Assembly: GCA_003058525.1 (NCBI GenBank)
Contig: QBVD01000060.1
Span: forward strand, 29,973-93,972
DNA length: 64,000 bases
Reading direction: 5' to 3'
Origin: a gamma proteobacterium symbiont of Ctena orbiculata
GTDB lineage: Bacteria; Pseudomonadota; Gammaproteobacteria; Chromatiales; Chromatiaceae
Shown here: in pieces, positions 26,218 to 34,702 of the stretch
Position numbering within the stretch: the first letter of the stretch is position 1
Layout: every line of letters starts with the position of its first letter
Made by a program: the position numbers and the translations under genes
The notes under the pieces: generated by a model
What the model was told of the DNA's origin: nothing
The model's input: only the letters and a program-made list of their open reading frames with translations
Database searches by the model: none

Positions 26218-26916
26218 ATGCACATCGAACCAGGCGTCGTTCTCGGCGCAAAAATGGCACTTGGCTATGTGACCGCCGCAGGGGCATTCCTGTATGCGGC
26301 AAAGCATTCCCTGAAAACGATTGAAAAGGACGGGCTCGTTGCGCTCGCTATCCGGACGTTCATGGCGACTCTGCTGGTGTTCGGCTTTTTCGAGCTTCTG
26401 CCGCACTATCCGGTAGGCGTCTCCGAAGTGCACTTCATCCTTGGTTCGACCCTGTTTCTGATGTTCGGCGCCGCCCCCGCTGCAATTGGTTTGGCCATGG
26501 CCCTGATGTTGCAGGGGGTCCTGTTTGCTCCAGCCGACCTGCCACAATACGGCATGAATGTCACCACCCTGTTGGTGCCGCTATTCATGATCGATGTGCT
26601 GGCACGCCGTATCATTCCAGCGGAGACCGCATATAAGGACATTGAATATATGCAGGCGTTCAAGCTATCTATGGTCTATCAAGCGGGTGTCGTGGCTTGG
26701 GTGGGATTCTGGGCGATCTATGGTCAGGGGTTTGGGGCAGAGAATATAGCGCAGATTGCATCATTCAGCACCGCGTACATATTGGTTGTGTTGTTTGAGC
26801 CGTTGGTGGATCTGGCCGTACTTGCGTCGGCCAAGTCGATGCATCAATTCAAGGACAGCATGCTTTTTCAGTCACGCCTGTATAAGGCTGCGTGCACGGC
26901 GAGCGCAGGATCATAG
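26218..26916 (+). CDS. CbiM-like energy-coupling-factor membrane protein (metal uptake)
   Basis: 232 residues, about six or seven hydrophobic segments. The N-terminus MHIEPGVVLGAK resembles CbiM/NikM, where the processed Met1-His2 end binds Co2+ or Ni2+. Unlike a full Cbi/Nik system there is no CbiN, CbiQ or CbiO gene next to it. It follows cynS by 101 bp, with an AAGAGGTAAT ribosome-binding site, and is the last gene before a hairpin. A metal transporter together with a CobW protein suggests the locus supplies a metal to an enzyme linked with cyanate or a related compound. Confidence 0.7.
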   Translation: MHIEPGVVLGAKMALGYVTAAGAFLYAAKHSLKTIEKDGLVALAIRTFMATLLVFGFFELLPHYPVGVSEVHFILGSTLFLMFGAAPAAIGLAMALMLQGVLFAPADLPQYGMNVTTLLVPLFMIDVLARRIIPAETAYKDIEYMQAFKLSMVYQAGVVAWVGFWAIYGQGFGAENIAQIASFSTAYILVVLFEPLVDLAVLASAKSMHQFKDSMLFQSRLYKAACTASAGS

Positions 26917-26936
26917 ACTGCCCCACCCAGGACTGG

Positions 26937-26962
26937 CGGCGGCATCTTTTATGTTGCCGCCG
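26937..26962 (+). terminator. Hairpin at the end of the cyanate locus
   Basis: CGGCGGCA ... TGCCGCCG, 8-bp stem with a TCTTTTATGT loop, 20 bp after the stop of the CbiM-like gene. No clear T-run follows. Confidence 0.55.
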
Positions 26963-27066
26963 TCAGCGGGGGTTGTGCTCGATATTTGTCGCTTAAATCC
27001 TTATTTGCCTCTGGTTGAGAGTATTGTTAGTGTATGGAGTGTTGACAACCAAATGACTGACTCATC

Positions 27067-28104
27067 ATGGAATCCAGGTATAGGGAAACGCCTGTAAGGG
27101 AATCGCTTCATTCTTACAGTCCGCATCGCTTTTTTGATACTAATCATGTATTTGCCAAGTCGGCCAAACGCCGGTTGGCGGTAATTCTACCCTGCTACAA
27201 CGAACAAGCGGCGATCGCAAGGGTCGTCACGGATTTCCGTCAGGTCCTGCCCGAGGCCGTCATATATGTCTTCGATAACAGTTCGACCGACGGGACGGCG
27301 GATAAGGCGCGAAAAGCGGGCGCAATCGTTCGGCAGGTCAACCTGCCCGGCAAGGGCAATGTGGTAAGACGCATGTTCGCTGATGTGGACGCCGATATTT
27401 ACATCATGGCGGACGGTGATGCCACCTACCATGCTGCGAGTGCGCCATCGATGATACGGAAACTGTTGCGCGATAATCTGGACATGGTCGTCGGCGTTCG
27501 CAATCACCAATCCAGTGAGGCGTACAGAAGAGGCCACAAATCAGGTAACCGCTTGCTGACCAGCACGACTACCAGCATATTCGGCAGCGGATTCACCGAT
27601 ATGCTGTCGGGGTATCGGGTATTTTCACGCCGTTTCGTCAAATCCTTCCCCGCCATGTCCCAGGGCTTCGAAATTGAGACTGAGCTTGCCATTCATGCAC
27701 TCGAGTTGCGTATGCCATGCGGTGAAGTGAGTACCCCCTATGGCGCCAGGCCGGAAGAGTCGGAAAGCAAGCTACGAACCTATTCCGATGGATTTCGTAT
27801 TCTCAAAACGATTATCAAATTATTCGCCATGGAACGTCCGCTACGCTTTTACGGTTTGATTGCGCTTGGTTTTATCGTGTCTGCGATTATCCTGGCTGTG
27901 CCGATTGTGGTCACCTATTTGGAAACCGGGATGGTACCGAGGTTTCCGACAGCGATTCTGAGCACAGGTTTGGTTATTACGGGAGCAATCGGTTTTATTA
28001 CCGGGCTCATCCTGGAGACGGTCACCGTGGGCAGGCGGGAGATAAAGCAGCTGCACTATCTGTCCATGCCGCCTGTTTCCAGCATGAGTATGAATGAAGA
28101 CTAG
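27067..28104 (+). CDS. Family 2 glycosyltransferase, polyprenyl-phosphate sugar transferase type (GtrB/DPM1-like)
   Basis: 345 residues. The GT-A domain has VILPCYNEQAAIARVV, the nucleotide-sugar-binding FDNSSTDGT, and the metal motif MADGDATY (DGD for DxD). Two C-terminal membrane helices (about 260-280 and 300-325) fit transfer of a sugar onto undecaprenyl phosphate at the inner membrane. The start may lie later, since the first 35 residues are not conserved. GtrA-type flippase and a large membrane protein follow at once, forming a classical three-gene set for modifying a surface glycan or lipid. Confidence 0.88.
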   Translation: MESRYRETPVRESLHSYSPHRFFDTNHVFAKSAKRRLAVILPCYNEQAAIARVVTDFRQVLPEAVIYVFDNSSTDGTADKARKAGAIVRQVNLPGKGNVVRRMFADVDADIYIMADGDATYHAASAPSMIRKLLRDNLDMVVGVRNHQSSEAYRRGHKSGNRLLTSTTTSIFGSGFTDMLSGYRVFSRRFVKSFPAMSQGFEIETELAIHALELRMPCGEVSTPYGARPEESESKLRTYSDGFRILKTIIKLFAMERPLRFYGLIALGFIVSAIILAVPIVVTYLETGMVPRFPTAILSTGLVITGAIGFITGLILETVTVGRREIKQLHYLSMPPVSSMSMNED

Positions 28105-28107
28105 GCC

Positions 28108-28491
28108 ATGAAACAGTTCGGTATGTTCGCGGTAGCCGGGACCATCGGCTATCTTGTCGATGTCGCTGTGCTATTACTGTGCAACCTGGTTATGGGGCCG
28201 CATATTGGCCGCCTCGTTTCATTCAGTGCCGCTGTCGTGACAACCTGGCTCATTAATAGAAGACATACCTTTTCAACTTCAGGGGATGCGTCATTACGGC
28301 GTGAGTTTTCCCGCTATTTCACCACATCGATAGGCGGTGGTGCGGTAAATCTCTTAAGCTATTCGGCGGTAGTGAATGCATTGGATCTTTCATCGGTCTG
28401 GTTGCCATTTGCGGTCGCGTTCGGTTCCCTGTCAGGTATGACGGTAAACTTTCTGCTTGCCAAGCACTTTGTATTTACTTATCCCAAGTAA
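28108..28491 (+). CDS. GtrA-family membrane protein (probable flippase)
   Basis: 127 residues, four hydrophobic helices, beginning KQFGMFAVAGTIGYLVDVAV and containing AAVVTTWLINRRHTF, the typical GtrA pattern. GtrA proteins are thought to flip undecaprenyl-phosphate-linked sugars across the inner membrane. It starts 3 bp after the glycosyltransferase stop, so the two are co-expressed. Confidence 0.92.
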   Translation: MKQFGMFAVAGTIGYLVDVAVLLLCNLVMGPHIGRLVSFSAAVVTTWLINRRHTFSTSGDASLRREFSRYFTTSIGGGAVNLLSYSAVVNALDLSSVWLPFAVAFGSLSGMTVNFLLAKHFVFTYPK

Positions 28492-28498
28492 GTTATGT

Positions 28499-30412
28499 AT
28501 GCGAAATTTCAAGAACTTGAGTAGTACAAAGCGCCATATTTTAGTTATCAATTTTACAGGTTTTGTGGTAGCGTTTATCGCCGCTCTGTTTGTTCTCAAT
28601 GCAAGTTATCCTGGATACCTGAATCCTGATTCCGTCAATCAGCTTACTCAAATCATTACCGGCAAGTTTAATGACTGGCAATCGCCATTCTCAACATTGG
28701 CATGGGCGGCGCTAGATACCATAATACCCGGGCCGTTTGGCTTTGTAATATTGGTAAATATGTTGGTATGGGGAAGCATCGCCATATTGACCTATCTTTT
28801 TAGCCGACGCATTGGTGCTTGGTCGCTGCTTTTTCTCGCCATCCCTTTGTTGCCCGGGGCGTTCAATCTGTTAGGTAATGTACACAAGGATGTGCTGTTG
28901 GCGGGATGGCTGTTGTCTGCCAGTGTGTTCGGTTATATGGCACACCAGGATGGTGTGTCGAAGCGTAAAATCATAGCATTTCAGGTGATATCCAATCTTC
29001 TCCTGACTGCTGCGTTTCTGACGCGGTTAAACGCGGTTTTTGCCATTCTGCCCCTCTTGCTATACGTTAACCACGGCCTGGGTTGGCGCAGAAATATTCT
29101 GCTTGGCTTGTTGCTGTTGTTGATGATGCCTGTGCTGCATGGCGCACTGCTGAAGCTGACACAAGCGGAGACTTTGCAACCAGGAGACAGTATCAAGACG
29201 TTTCACCTGCTTGGCCTCTCATATGTTGAAGGCAATAATCTTTTTCCAGGCAAATGGAGTGATGAGCAATCCCAGAAAATAGTCGAGGCGTGTTATACGC
29301 CGGTACAGTGGGACACCGCCGCTTTTTGGGGCAAGTGTGGATTTATACATGAGGAACTGAGGCGCCAAAAGATTTGGGGCACTGACAAGTTGACCCACAA
29401 GTGGATCAAAGAGATCCTGCGGAATCCAGCAGGGTTTTTTACCGTCATGTCCGCCACCTTTCATAAAAGCCTGTATGATCCCAATTCCCGATCGATGTTT
29501 TACAAGCCGGGCAAGAACAAATTGTTCGATTGGGAAGTGAAGACAGACCCGCCGGGAATCACAACCAAATTGGTTCAATATTATGTGACCTCGTCATTGA
29601 ATGACCGCCTGGGCAGGCCAATCGTATTTGCCATAGCCGGAGTACTCGGACTGGGACTATTGACCTGCTTCCGGGGCGTAATTGATGAACATGAACTGTT
29701 TGCCATTGCAGTCATGTGCTCCGGGCTGATCAATCTTTTGAGTTATCTTTTGGTGACGGTATCAGCCGAATATCGATACTTCTATTGGTCCGGTTATTCG
29801 ATATATATTGGTTTTGCGATTGCCGTAATCTCGATTGTTTCAGATAACAATGATCGACAAGGCTATCTATTTTCCTATCGTATGAAACTGATTGTATTTG
29901 CATTGATAGGAATTGCAGTTGGATTGGTGGCTACTGCAGAGAGGCTGCCTGCCATCAAACGTCAAGTCAGTGTGACGCCTATTGATACTAAGCTTGTTAC
30001 GGTTAAAAACATACGTCGAGCATCTACCCCCAATTGGATGGGTCATCGCATAGATGGTGTCGTGTCAAACCACAATTGGAATATTGACAGGGATGGGTTT
30101 TACAATGGGACTATCAGCGATGGTGTTCTTATAACCACGGTGCCCACCCACGGATTGGCAATTGAAATCGAATTCGGAACGGGACGGGAGATGGGAAGAG
30201 TACTCGTCGAATCAGAGCAGTTTGAAAAGGTTGTCGATCTATCCTCACCCCCTGCCGGGAGCAAAACTATCTATATCAGACCCTCACCGAGGCATGGCAT
30301 CGGGCAGCACGGTTCGCTATGGATGGGCCCGGCGTCGGCTGTTATATACAGTCTTGCCTCATTTCTTTTCTTGGCTTGGATCGGCAGACAGTTCAAAACG
30401 AATCGCCCTTGA
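28499..30412 (+). CDS. Large multi-spanning membrane protein, GT-C glycosyltransferase-like
   Basis: 637 residues from the ATG at 28499 (8 bp after the GtrA stop); an in-frame ATG at 28457 inside the GtrA gene is possible. About 11-13 membrane helices are followed by a periplasmic C-terminal domain (about 510-610) and a last helix. The first loop (LNPDSVNQLTQI) has an acidic residue placed like the catalytic Asp of GT-C enzymes. In the usual GtrAB-Gtr(type) arrangement the third protein is the specific transferase that uses the flipped sugar. I do not recognise the exact family. Confidence 0.75.
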   Translation: MRNFKNLSSTKRHILVINFTGFVVAFIAALFVLNASYPGYLNPDSVNQLTQIITGKFNDWQSPFSTLAWAALDTIIPGPFGFVILVNMLVWGSIAILTYLFSRRIGAWSLLFLAIPLLPGAFNLLGNVHKDVLLAGWLLSASVFGYMAHQDGVSKRKIIAFQVISNLLLTAAFLTRLNAVFAILPLLLYVNHGLGWRRNILLGLLLLLMMPVLHGALLKLTQAETLQPGDSIKTFHLLGLSYVEGNNLFPGKWSDEQSQKIVEACYTPVQWDTAAFWGKCGFIHEELRRQKIWGTDKLTHKWIKEILRNPAGFFTVMSATFHKSLYDPNSRSMFYKPGKNKLFDWEVKTDPPGITTKLVQYYVTSSLNDRLGRPIVFAIAGVLGLGLLTCFRGVIDEHELFAIAVMCSGLINLLSYLLVTVSAEYRYFYWSGYSIYIGFAIAVISIVSDNNDRQGYLFSYRMKLIVFALIGIAVGLVATAERLPAIKRQVSVTPIDTKLVTVKNIRRASTPNWMGHRIDGVVSNHNWNIDRDGFYNGTISDGVLITTVPTHGLAIEIEFGTGREMGRVLVESEQFEKVVDLSSPPAGSKTIYIRPSPRHGIGQHGSLWMGPASAVIYSLASFLFLAWIGRQFKTNRP

Positions 30413-30465
30413 GATTCTATTTCACGAGTGGCGAGATGGTGTTTGTGGCTGATTCAGATAAAAAT

Positions 30466-30486
30466 GGGTGCGGCTGAGCCGCACCC
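30466..30486 (-). terminator. Terminator of the OmpA/DUF4398 operon
   Basis: Perfect 9-bp stem GGGTGCGGC / GCCGCACCC with a 3-nt loop. Read on the minus strand it is followed by ATTTTTAT, and it lies about 70 bp after the OmpA-family stop. The sequence also resembles dispersed REP-like hairpins. Confidence 0.75.
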
Positions 30487-30556
30487 TACCCATAGCCAAA
30501 CCTGAACTTGTTAACCAGCCGACGGAATTGCCTGGTTAAGTCCGGCGCTGGTGATG

Positions 30557-31390
30557 TCAGTCGCGAATGACGATCTCCACCCGCCGATTCTTTAGTCGCC
30601 CGGCGCTGGTGCTATTGTCGGTGATGGGTTGCGTTTCACCGAGCCCGATCGTGTCGATACGCGATCCATCGACACCGGCCTGCATCAAGGCGTTTTTGAC
30701 CGAGTTCGCGCGTCGTTCGGATAGATCCTGGTTGAAGGTATCGCTCCCTACATTGTCGGTATGGCCCTCGACGAGCAGGGTCTTGTCCGGATACTCGGCA
30801 AGGAAGGAGGCGAGCTTATCGATCGTCGTCATAGCCCCGGGCAGGAGCTCAGTCTTGCCGGTGGAAAAAAGTACATCGCCAAGGGTCAGGACGATGCCGC
30901 GTTCGGTCTTCATCGCCTGCAGATCAGCAAGTTCCTGCCGCAACGCCTCCGCTTTGGCAAGCGCGTTTTCCCGCTCCATCAGAGCGGCCTCTTTCTCCCG
31001 CAGCGCTTCTGTCTTTGCCTGTTGTTCGAGTTGAACCTCGATCTCCCTTGCCCGCAGCCTCTCCTTGTCTTTGATTTCACCCAGCTCGGTGAGTCTGGCG
31101 GAAGCGGCCTTGCGCGCGGCGACCGATTTGGCGATTTCGACGCGGGTCTTCCCGACATAGGCCAGCGAGGTCATATCCTCTTTGGTTTCGGCTTCTGCGG
31201 CGCGGCTAATCGCCTGGTTGGCCCGCTCCAGTTCGGTGGGCGCGTAACGCAGCAGTTGCTCCTCCTGTTTGGCTTCGGCGTAGGTCTGCTCGGCATCGAG
31301 CAGTGCCTGGTTCTTCTGCAGGGTGCCGCAGGCGGTGACGAGTAGCGCCAGGAATGTGGCGGTGATCCAGTTGATCATTGTTCGAGACAT
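30557..31390 (-). CDS. OmpA-family lipoprotein with DUF4398-like N-terminal region
   Basis: 277 residues. A lipobox (LLVTACG, Cys21) gives an outer-membrane-type lipoprotein. It is followed by a long alpha-helical DUF4398-like region with heptads (about 25-155, AKQEEQLLRYAPTELERANQAI). The C-terminal OmpA domain (about 165-275) binds peptidoglycan, with TLGDVLFSTGKTELLPGA, VEGHTDNVGS, NQDLSERRANSV and LKNRRVEI. The protein should span the periplasm from membrane to cell wall. It lies 36 bp after a second DUF4398 lipoprotein gene, so both form an operon, and a terminator follows. Confidence 0.9.
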   Translation of the reverse strand: MSRTMINWITATFLALLVTACGTLQKNQALLDAEQTYAEAKQEEQLLRYAPTELERANQAISRAAEAETKEDMTSLAYVGKTRVEIAKSVAARKAASARLTELGEIKDKERLRAREIEVQLEQQAKTEALREKEAALMERENALAKAEALRQELADLQAMKTERGIVLTLGDVLFSTGKTELLPGAMTTIDKLASFLAEYPDKTLLVEGHTDNVGSDTFNQDLSERRANSVKNALMQAGVDGSRIDTIGLGETQPITDNSTSAGRLKNRRVEIVIRD

Positions 31391-31426
31391 TGTAGATCTC
31401 CCCTAATCATTGGGTTTGCTTATGGT

Positions 31427-31822
31427 TTACCTGCTCCTGGCCCGCATGATCTCTTCACGCAACACCTGAATGCTGTTTTCCAATTCATTGACGGCCTTTT
31501 CCGCCTCGGCCTTCGAGGCGATGGCCTGCGCCAACTCCGCATCGGCCTGGGCCTCTTCCGCAAGCCTTTTCGCCTCCTCATACTCCTCTTTGGCAATCGC
31601 GGTTTCGGCGCGCTTCAGTTTCTGTTTGGCGCGATCGATAGCCACGGGGGCATGCCTCGTTGTCTCTTCGTTTTCAGCGGCCACCAGGGATGTTTTGGCG
31701 GCCGCCATCTCCGCAACCGGTTCAGGCGTGGAACTGCAGCCTAGGAGTGCGGTGAAAAAAAGAGCACTGAAAACGGGTAGTGTATGTGAACGCCATAGTC
31801 GGGAGGTGTGATCGATCATCAT
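31427..31822 (-). CDS. DUF4398-family lipoprotein
   Basis: 131 residues from the ATG at 31822, chosen because GGAAC lies 9 bases before it; an ATG at 31873 would add 17 residues with no benefit. Signal sequence with lipobox ALLGCSS. The mature protein is almost all helix with charged heptads (RAKQKLKRAETAIAKEEYEEAKRLAEEAQADAELA), the DUF4398 pattern. It precedes the OmpA-type gene and probably forms a coiled-coil partner of it in the periplasm. Confidence 0.88.
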   Translation of the reverse strand: MMIDHTSRLWRSHTLPVFSALFFTALLGCSSTPEPVAEMAAAKTSLVAAENEETTRHAPVAIDRAKQKLKRAETAIAKEEYEEAKRLAEEAQADAELAQAIASKAEAEKAVNELENSIQVLREEIMRARSR

Positions 31823-32202
31823 GACAATGTTCCTTTCTTGGTATATGTGGCTGTCCAGCGTGCATATATACATGTTGGATAGGTTCGATTATTAAAGTGA
31901 AAGGCTGCTTCGTCAACCTGTCATGTCTGTAACTTTAACTGATGTACTGGAGTAGTGCATGACAAGCAGGGGGCGCAAGTCTTGGATTAATGTGGGATTC
32001 AGCCTGATCAGCACAGCAGCTGGTTGAGGAATCCGCCGGTGATGACGGTGTTTCGTCGCTCTCCGGCCGATAGGGTTTGAGGGCCCTTCGGCTATAATAT
32101 TTAACGATTTTTAACGATGCGGAGAGAGTGCGACCACCATGCCGGGGTGTTGAGCGGCACCCTGACACGTGGTTTGCAGACGCTGATCACATTCCGATTG
32201 CG
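31823..32202. other. Intergenic region before the DUF4398 operon
   Basis: 380 bp between the DUF4398 operon start and the DUF3501 stop. I see no gene. It should contain the promoter of the DUF4398 operon on the minus strand. A hairpin-forming GGGCCCTTCGGC lies near 32080. Confidence 0.5.
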
Positions 32203-32787
32203 TCAGTGAAGATCTTTAATCAATGACTCACGGACGCTGGACTCAAGGTCGTCTACCGTATAATCGTAGTTTGTATGATCAATACCCGCCGATAGGGCTG
32301 CCCCGCCTTTCAAGGCATCAATCATCGGCTGGGTCAGTTCAAAACGGAGAAAATGGACTGCTGAGGTTTTTTCCTCGGTGCTGCGTTCCAGGTCCTCGTT
32401 GGCGATAGGTCTGACCTTGTCGAAACCGGTGACCTGTACCCAGATGGCTTTCTCGATGCCGATCAGCCCGGCCAGTGCCTTCTTGCGCTCATCCACATCG
32501 TGATACTCCATCATAAATGTCGCCTTCCAATTCATCCCGTCCGGTATCAGCGGATTGTAGACGTCAAGTTCATCCTGAATGCCCTGTTGCTCGAATATCC
32601 GTTCTATCCGCAGCATCTCCTGAATCTGGTACTGCATGGTCAGTTCATCCTCGAAATAGAGCGCGGCGTGCGGACCGATGGGAAGGCGGCGACTCTTCTT
32701 ATGGTCTATCACCTTGGTCCTGAATTGCTGACGAATTCGGGCATACTCCTCGAGGCTGTAGAGGTCGCTGTGTGAAAGATGGGTCAT
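32203..32787 (-). CDS. DUF3501-family protein
   Basis: 194 residues, cytosolic. It begins LSHSDLYSLEEYARIRQQFR and includes RLPIGPHAALYFEDELTMQYQIQEMLRIER and NPLIPDGMNWKATFMMEY, the typical DUF3501 signature. Its function is not established. In many proteobacteria it accompanies a rubrerythrin and a GlpC-like Fe-S protein, as here, suggesting a role in peroxide or iron homeostasis. A GGAGAG ribosome-binding site precedes the ATG. It is separated from the ferritin-like gene by 176 bp, so it may have its own promoter. Confidence 0.9.
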   Translation of the reverse strand: MTHLSHSDLYSLEEYARIRQQFRTKVIDHKKSRRLPIGPHAALYFEDELTMQYQIQEMLRIERIFEQQGIQDELDVYNPLIPDGMNWKATFMMEYHDVDERKKALAGLIGIEKAIWVQVTGFDKVRPIANEDLERSTEEKTSAVHFLRFELTQPMIDALKGGAALSAGIDHTNYDYTVDDLESSVRESLIKDLH

Positions 32788-32963
32788 TAATCTCTCCTGT
32801 GTAATTTCTCATTTTTACAACCGGCCTTCATTTCCATGCGGCCGGGTTTAGATCGGTTCTGCGGTTGGATCTTGTCGGGTGGCATAAGGCGTCATGGCTA
32901 CCGATTAGAGTATTGTTAACAGGCACTAATTGGCTTTATTTCATGAATGCCGGTCCAATTCCT

Positions 32964-33251
32964 CTATTCGTGGGCAATGGTTTTGTCAGTGAAGAGGTAG
33001 TCTTTCAGCTCTTTGTCGAAACTGGGATCTTGCCGTCTGATCCACTCCAGCACCATGGCGGCATGCTCTTTCTCTTCATCCCTGTTATGGGCAAGGATGG
33101 CTCTCAAGCTCTCGTCGCTGCAGGCGTCCACGCGTTGGTTATACCAGTCGACGGCTTCCAGCTCCTCCATCAAGGAGACAATCGCCCTATGCATGTCGCG
33201 GGTTTCGTCACTGAGTTGTTCCAGGGGTTCATGATAGCCTTCGTTTGACAT
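32964..33251 (-). CDS. EncFtn-like ferritin without an encapsulin-targeting tail
   Basis: 95 residues, two helices. It strongly resembles encapsulated ferritin (MEELEAVDWYNQRVDA, ILAHNRDEEKEHAAMVLEWIRR). Glu30, Glu60 and His63 correspond to the ferroxidase ligands described for the Rhodospirillum rubrum protein, here shifted by two. The EncFtn fold dimerises to make the iron site and forms an annular decamer. The chain stops at YLFTDKTIAHE, without the LxVGSLR-type peptide that directs cargo into encapsulin shells, and no encapsulin gene is nearby. It lies 18 bp after the GlpC-like gene and is part of the peroxide/iron operon. Confidence 0.88.
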   Translation of the reverse strand: MSNEGYHEPLEQLSDETRDMHRAIVSLMEELEAVDWYNQRVDACSDESLRAILAHNRDEEKEHAAMVLEWIRRQDPSFDKELKDYLFTDKTIAHE

Positions 33252-33269
33252 GATTGACTCCTTGATTGA

Positions 33270-34616
33270 TTAAACACCGTATGCGGTTCGCAACAGGGTA
33301 ATGGGATGCTCCGAAGCAGTGCCGTCACGCAGGCCGTTTTCGATATGGCGGCCGGCCATCGGGCAGTCGCTGCCGTAGTGGTCGGCCTCAGCCTGTTTGA
33401 CCCGGTTGACCACGGGTTTGCCGATCTTCATGGCATGCTGATGGAATTCGCTTTTAACAGCATAGGTGCCGTCATGGCCCGAGCAGCGTTCGATGGCGGT
33501 AACCTCTGTGTCGGGGATCAGGCTGAGCAGCTCCTTGGTCTTGGCACCGATATTCTGCACCCGTTGATGGCAGGCGGCATGATAGGCGACCCTGCCAAGC
33601 CCCTGTTTGAAGTCGGTCTTCAGAAAGCCGTGCTTGTGACGAATCATCAGATATTCGAAGATATCGAATATCGCCTCTGCGACCTTTTTTACCTCGGGAT
33701 CATCCGGGAATAACAGCGGCAGCTCCTGTTTGAACATCAATGCGCAGGAGGGGACTGGCGCAACGATGTCCCAACCGGCGTCGACCAGTTTGGCCAGTAC
33801 CGGGATATTCGCATCTTTAGCGGTTTCCACGGCGTCGAGATTGCCCAGTTCCAGTTTTGGCATGCCGCAACACTGCTCTTTGTCAGCAATGGTGACCGGT
33901 ATGTCATTATGTTCGAAGACGGCAACCAGGTCCTCGCCGACCTGGGGCTCGTTGTGGTTGCCGTAGCATGTGCTGAACAGAGCGACCTTGCCTTTGGTGG
34001 TCCCGGCAGGTGTTCCCTCAGCGGCGCTGTTGATTTTTTCAGACAGCCGTTTTCGAAGCGGCTTGGCATGAAATTCGGGTAACTTCGCTTCGGGATGAAC
34101 ACCAAGCGCGTGATCGAGGATCTCGCGAAAGTTCTTTGCCTTGTTAAAACGATTGACGACGCCGGCAACCACCGGGATACCTGCCAGCTTGCCAAGATTG
34201 TCGGTGCTGGTGAGGACCCGGTCGCGCAGTTTGACTTCGCCCTTCTTATATTTGACGGCCTTGCCCCGCAACATCAGATGGGGAAAGTCGATGTTCCAAT
34301 CATGAGGCGGTACGTAGGGACACTTGGTCATGTAGCAGAGGTCGCAGAGATAGCAGTGATCGACCACCTGCCAGTAGTCTTTTTTATCGACACCGTCGAT
34401 CTCCATGGTTTCCGATTCATCCACCAGGTCGAACAGGGTCGGGAAACTGTGGCAGAGACTGACGCAGCGTCTACAGCCATGGCAAAGATCGAACACCCTC
34501 TCCAGCTCTGCCATGAGCCTCTCTTCGTCGTAATAGTCAGGGTTTTTCCAATCGACCGGATGCCGTGTTGGGGCCTCCAGATTGCCTTCTCTCTGGTTGC
34601 TGGGTGCTGCTGCCAT
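33270..34616 (-). CDS. GlpC/HdrB-like iron-sulfur protein (cysteine-rich domains)
   Basis: 448 residues from the ATG at 34616, chosen because GGAG lies 10 bases before it; longer open frame upstream crosses an intergenic hairpin. The N-terminal half has CHGCRRCVSLCHSF and CYLCDLCYMTKCPYVPPH, two [4Fe-4S] sites. Two CCG domains follow (STCYGNHNEP...EQCCGMPKLE and HAACHQRV...RCSGHDGTY), as in GlpC and heterodisulfide-reductase HdrB. It could carry electrons to rubrerythrin. The gene order rubrerythrin, this gene, ferritin, DUF3501 recurs in proteobacteria. Confidence 0.88.
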   Translation of the reverse strand: MAAAPSNQREGNLEAPTRHPVDWKNPDYYDEERLMAELERVFDLCHGCRRCVSLCHSFPTLFDLVDESETMEIDGVDKKDYWQVVDHCYLCDLCYMTKCPYVPPHDWNIDFPHLMLRGKAVKYKKGEVKLRDRVLTSTDNLGKLAGIPVVAGVVNRFNKAKNFREILDHALGVHPEAKLPEFHAKPLRKRLSEKINSAAEGTPAGTTKGKVALFSTCYGNHNEPQVGEDLVAVFEHNDIPVTIADKEQCCGMPKLELGNLDAVETAKDANIPVLAKLVDAGWDIVAPVPSCALMFKQELPLLFPDDPEVKKVAEAIFDIFEYLMIRHKHGFLKTDFKQGLGRVAYHAACHQRVQNIGAKTKELLSLIPDTEVTAIERCSGHDGTYAVKSEFHQHAMKIGKPVVNRVKQAEADHYGSDCPMAGRHIENGLRDGTASEHPITLLRTAYGV

Positions 34617-34640
34617 TATTCTGCTCCTGATTGTGACAAA

Positions 34641-34660
34641 GGGCGGCCCTGAGGCCGCCC
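34641..34660 (-). terminator. Intergenic hairpin between rubrerythrin and the GlpC-like gene
   Basis: GGGCGGCC-CTGA-GGCCGCCC, 8-bp perfect stem. It could partially terminate or stabilise the rubrerythrin transcript, giving unequal expression within the operon. No T-run follows on the minus strand. Confidence 0.5.
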
Positions 34661-34702
34661 ACGGGTCATCCCGAACCATGGGCTCAGGATGATGGTTGGA
34701 TA

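Noticed and set aside
32865..33248. 127-codon frame on the plus strand
   Set aside because: Antisense to the ferritin-like gene, which has well-conserved metal ligands.
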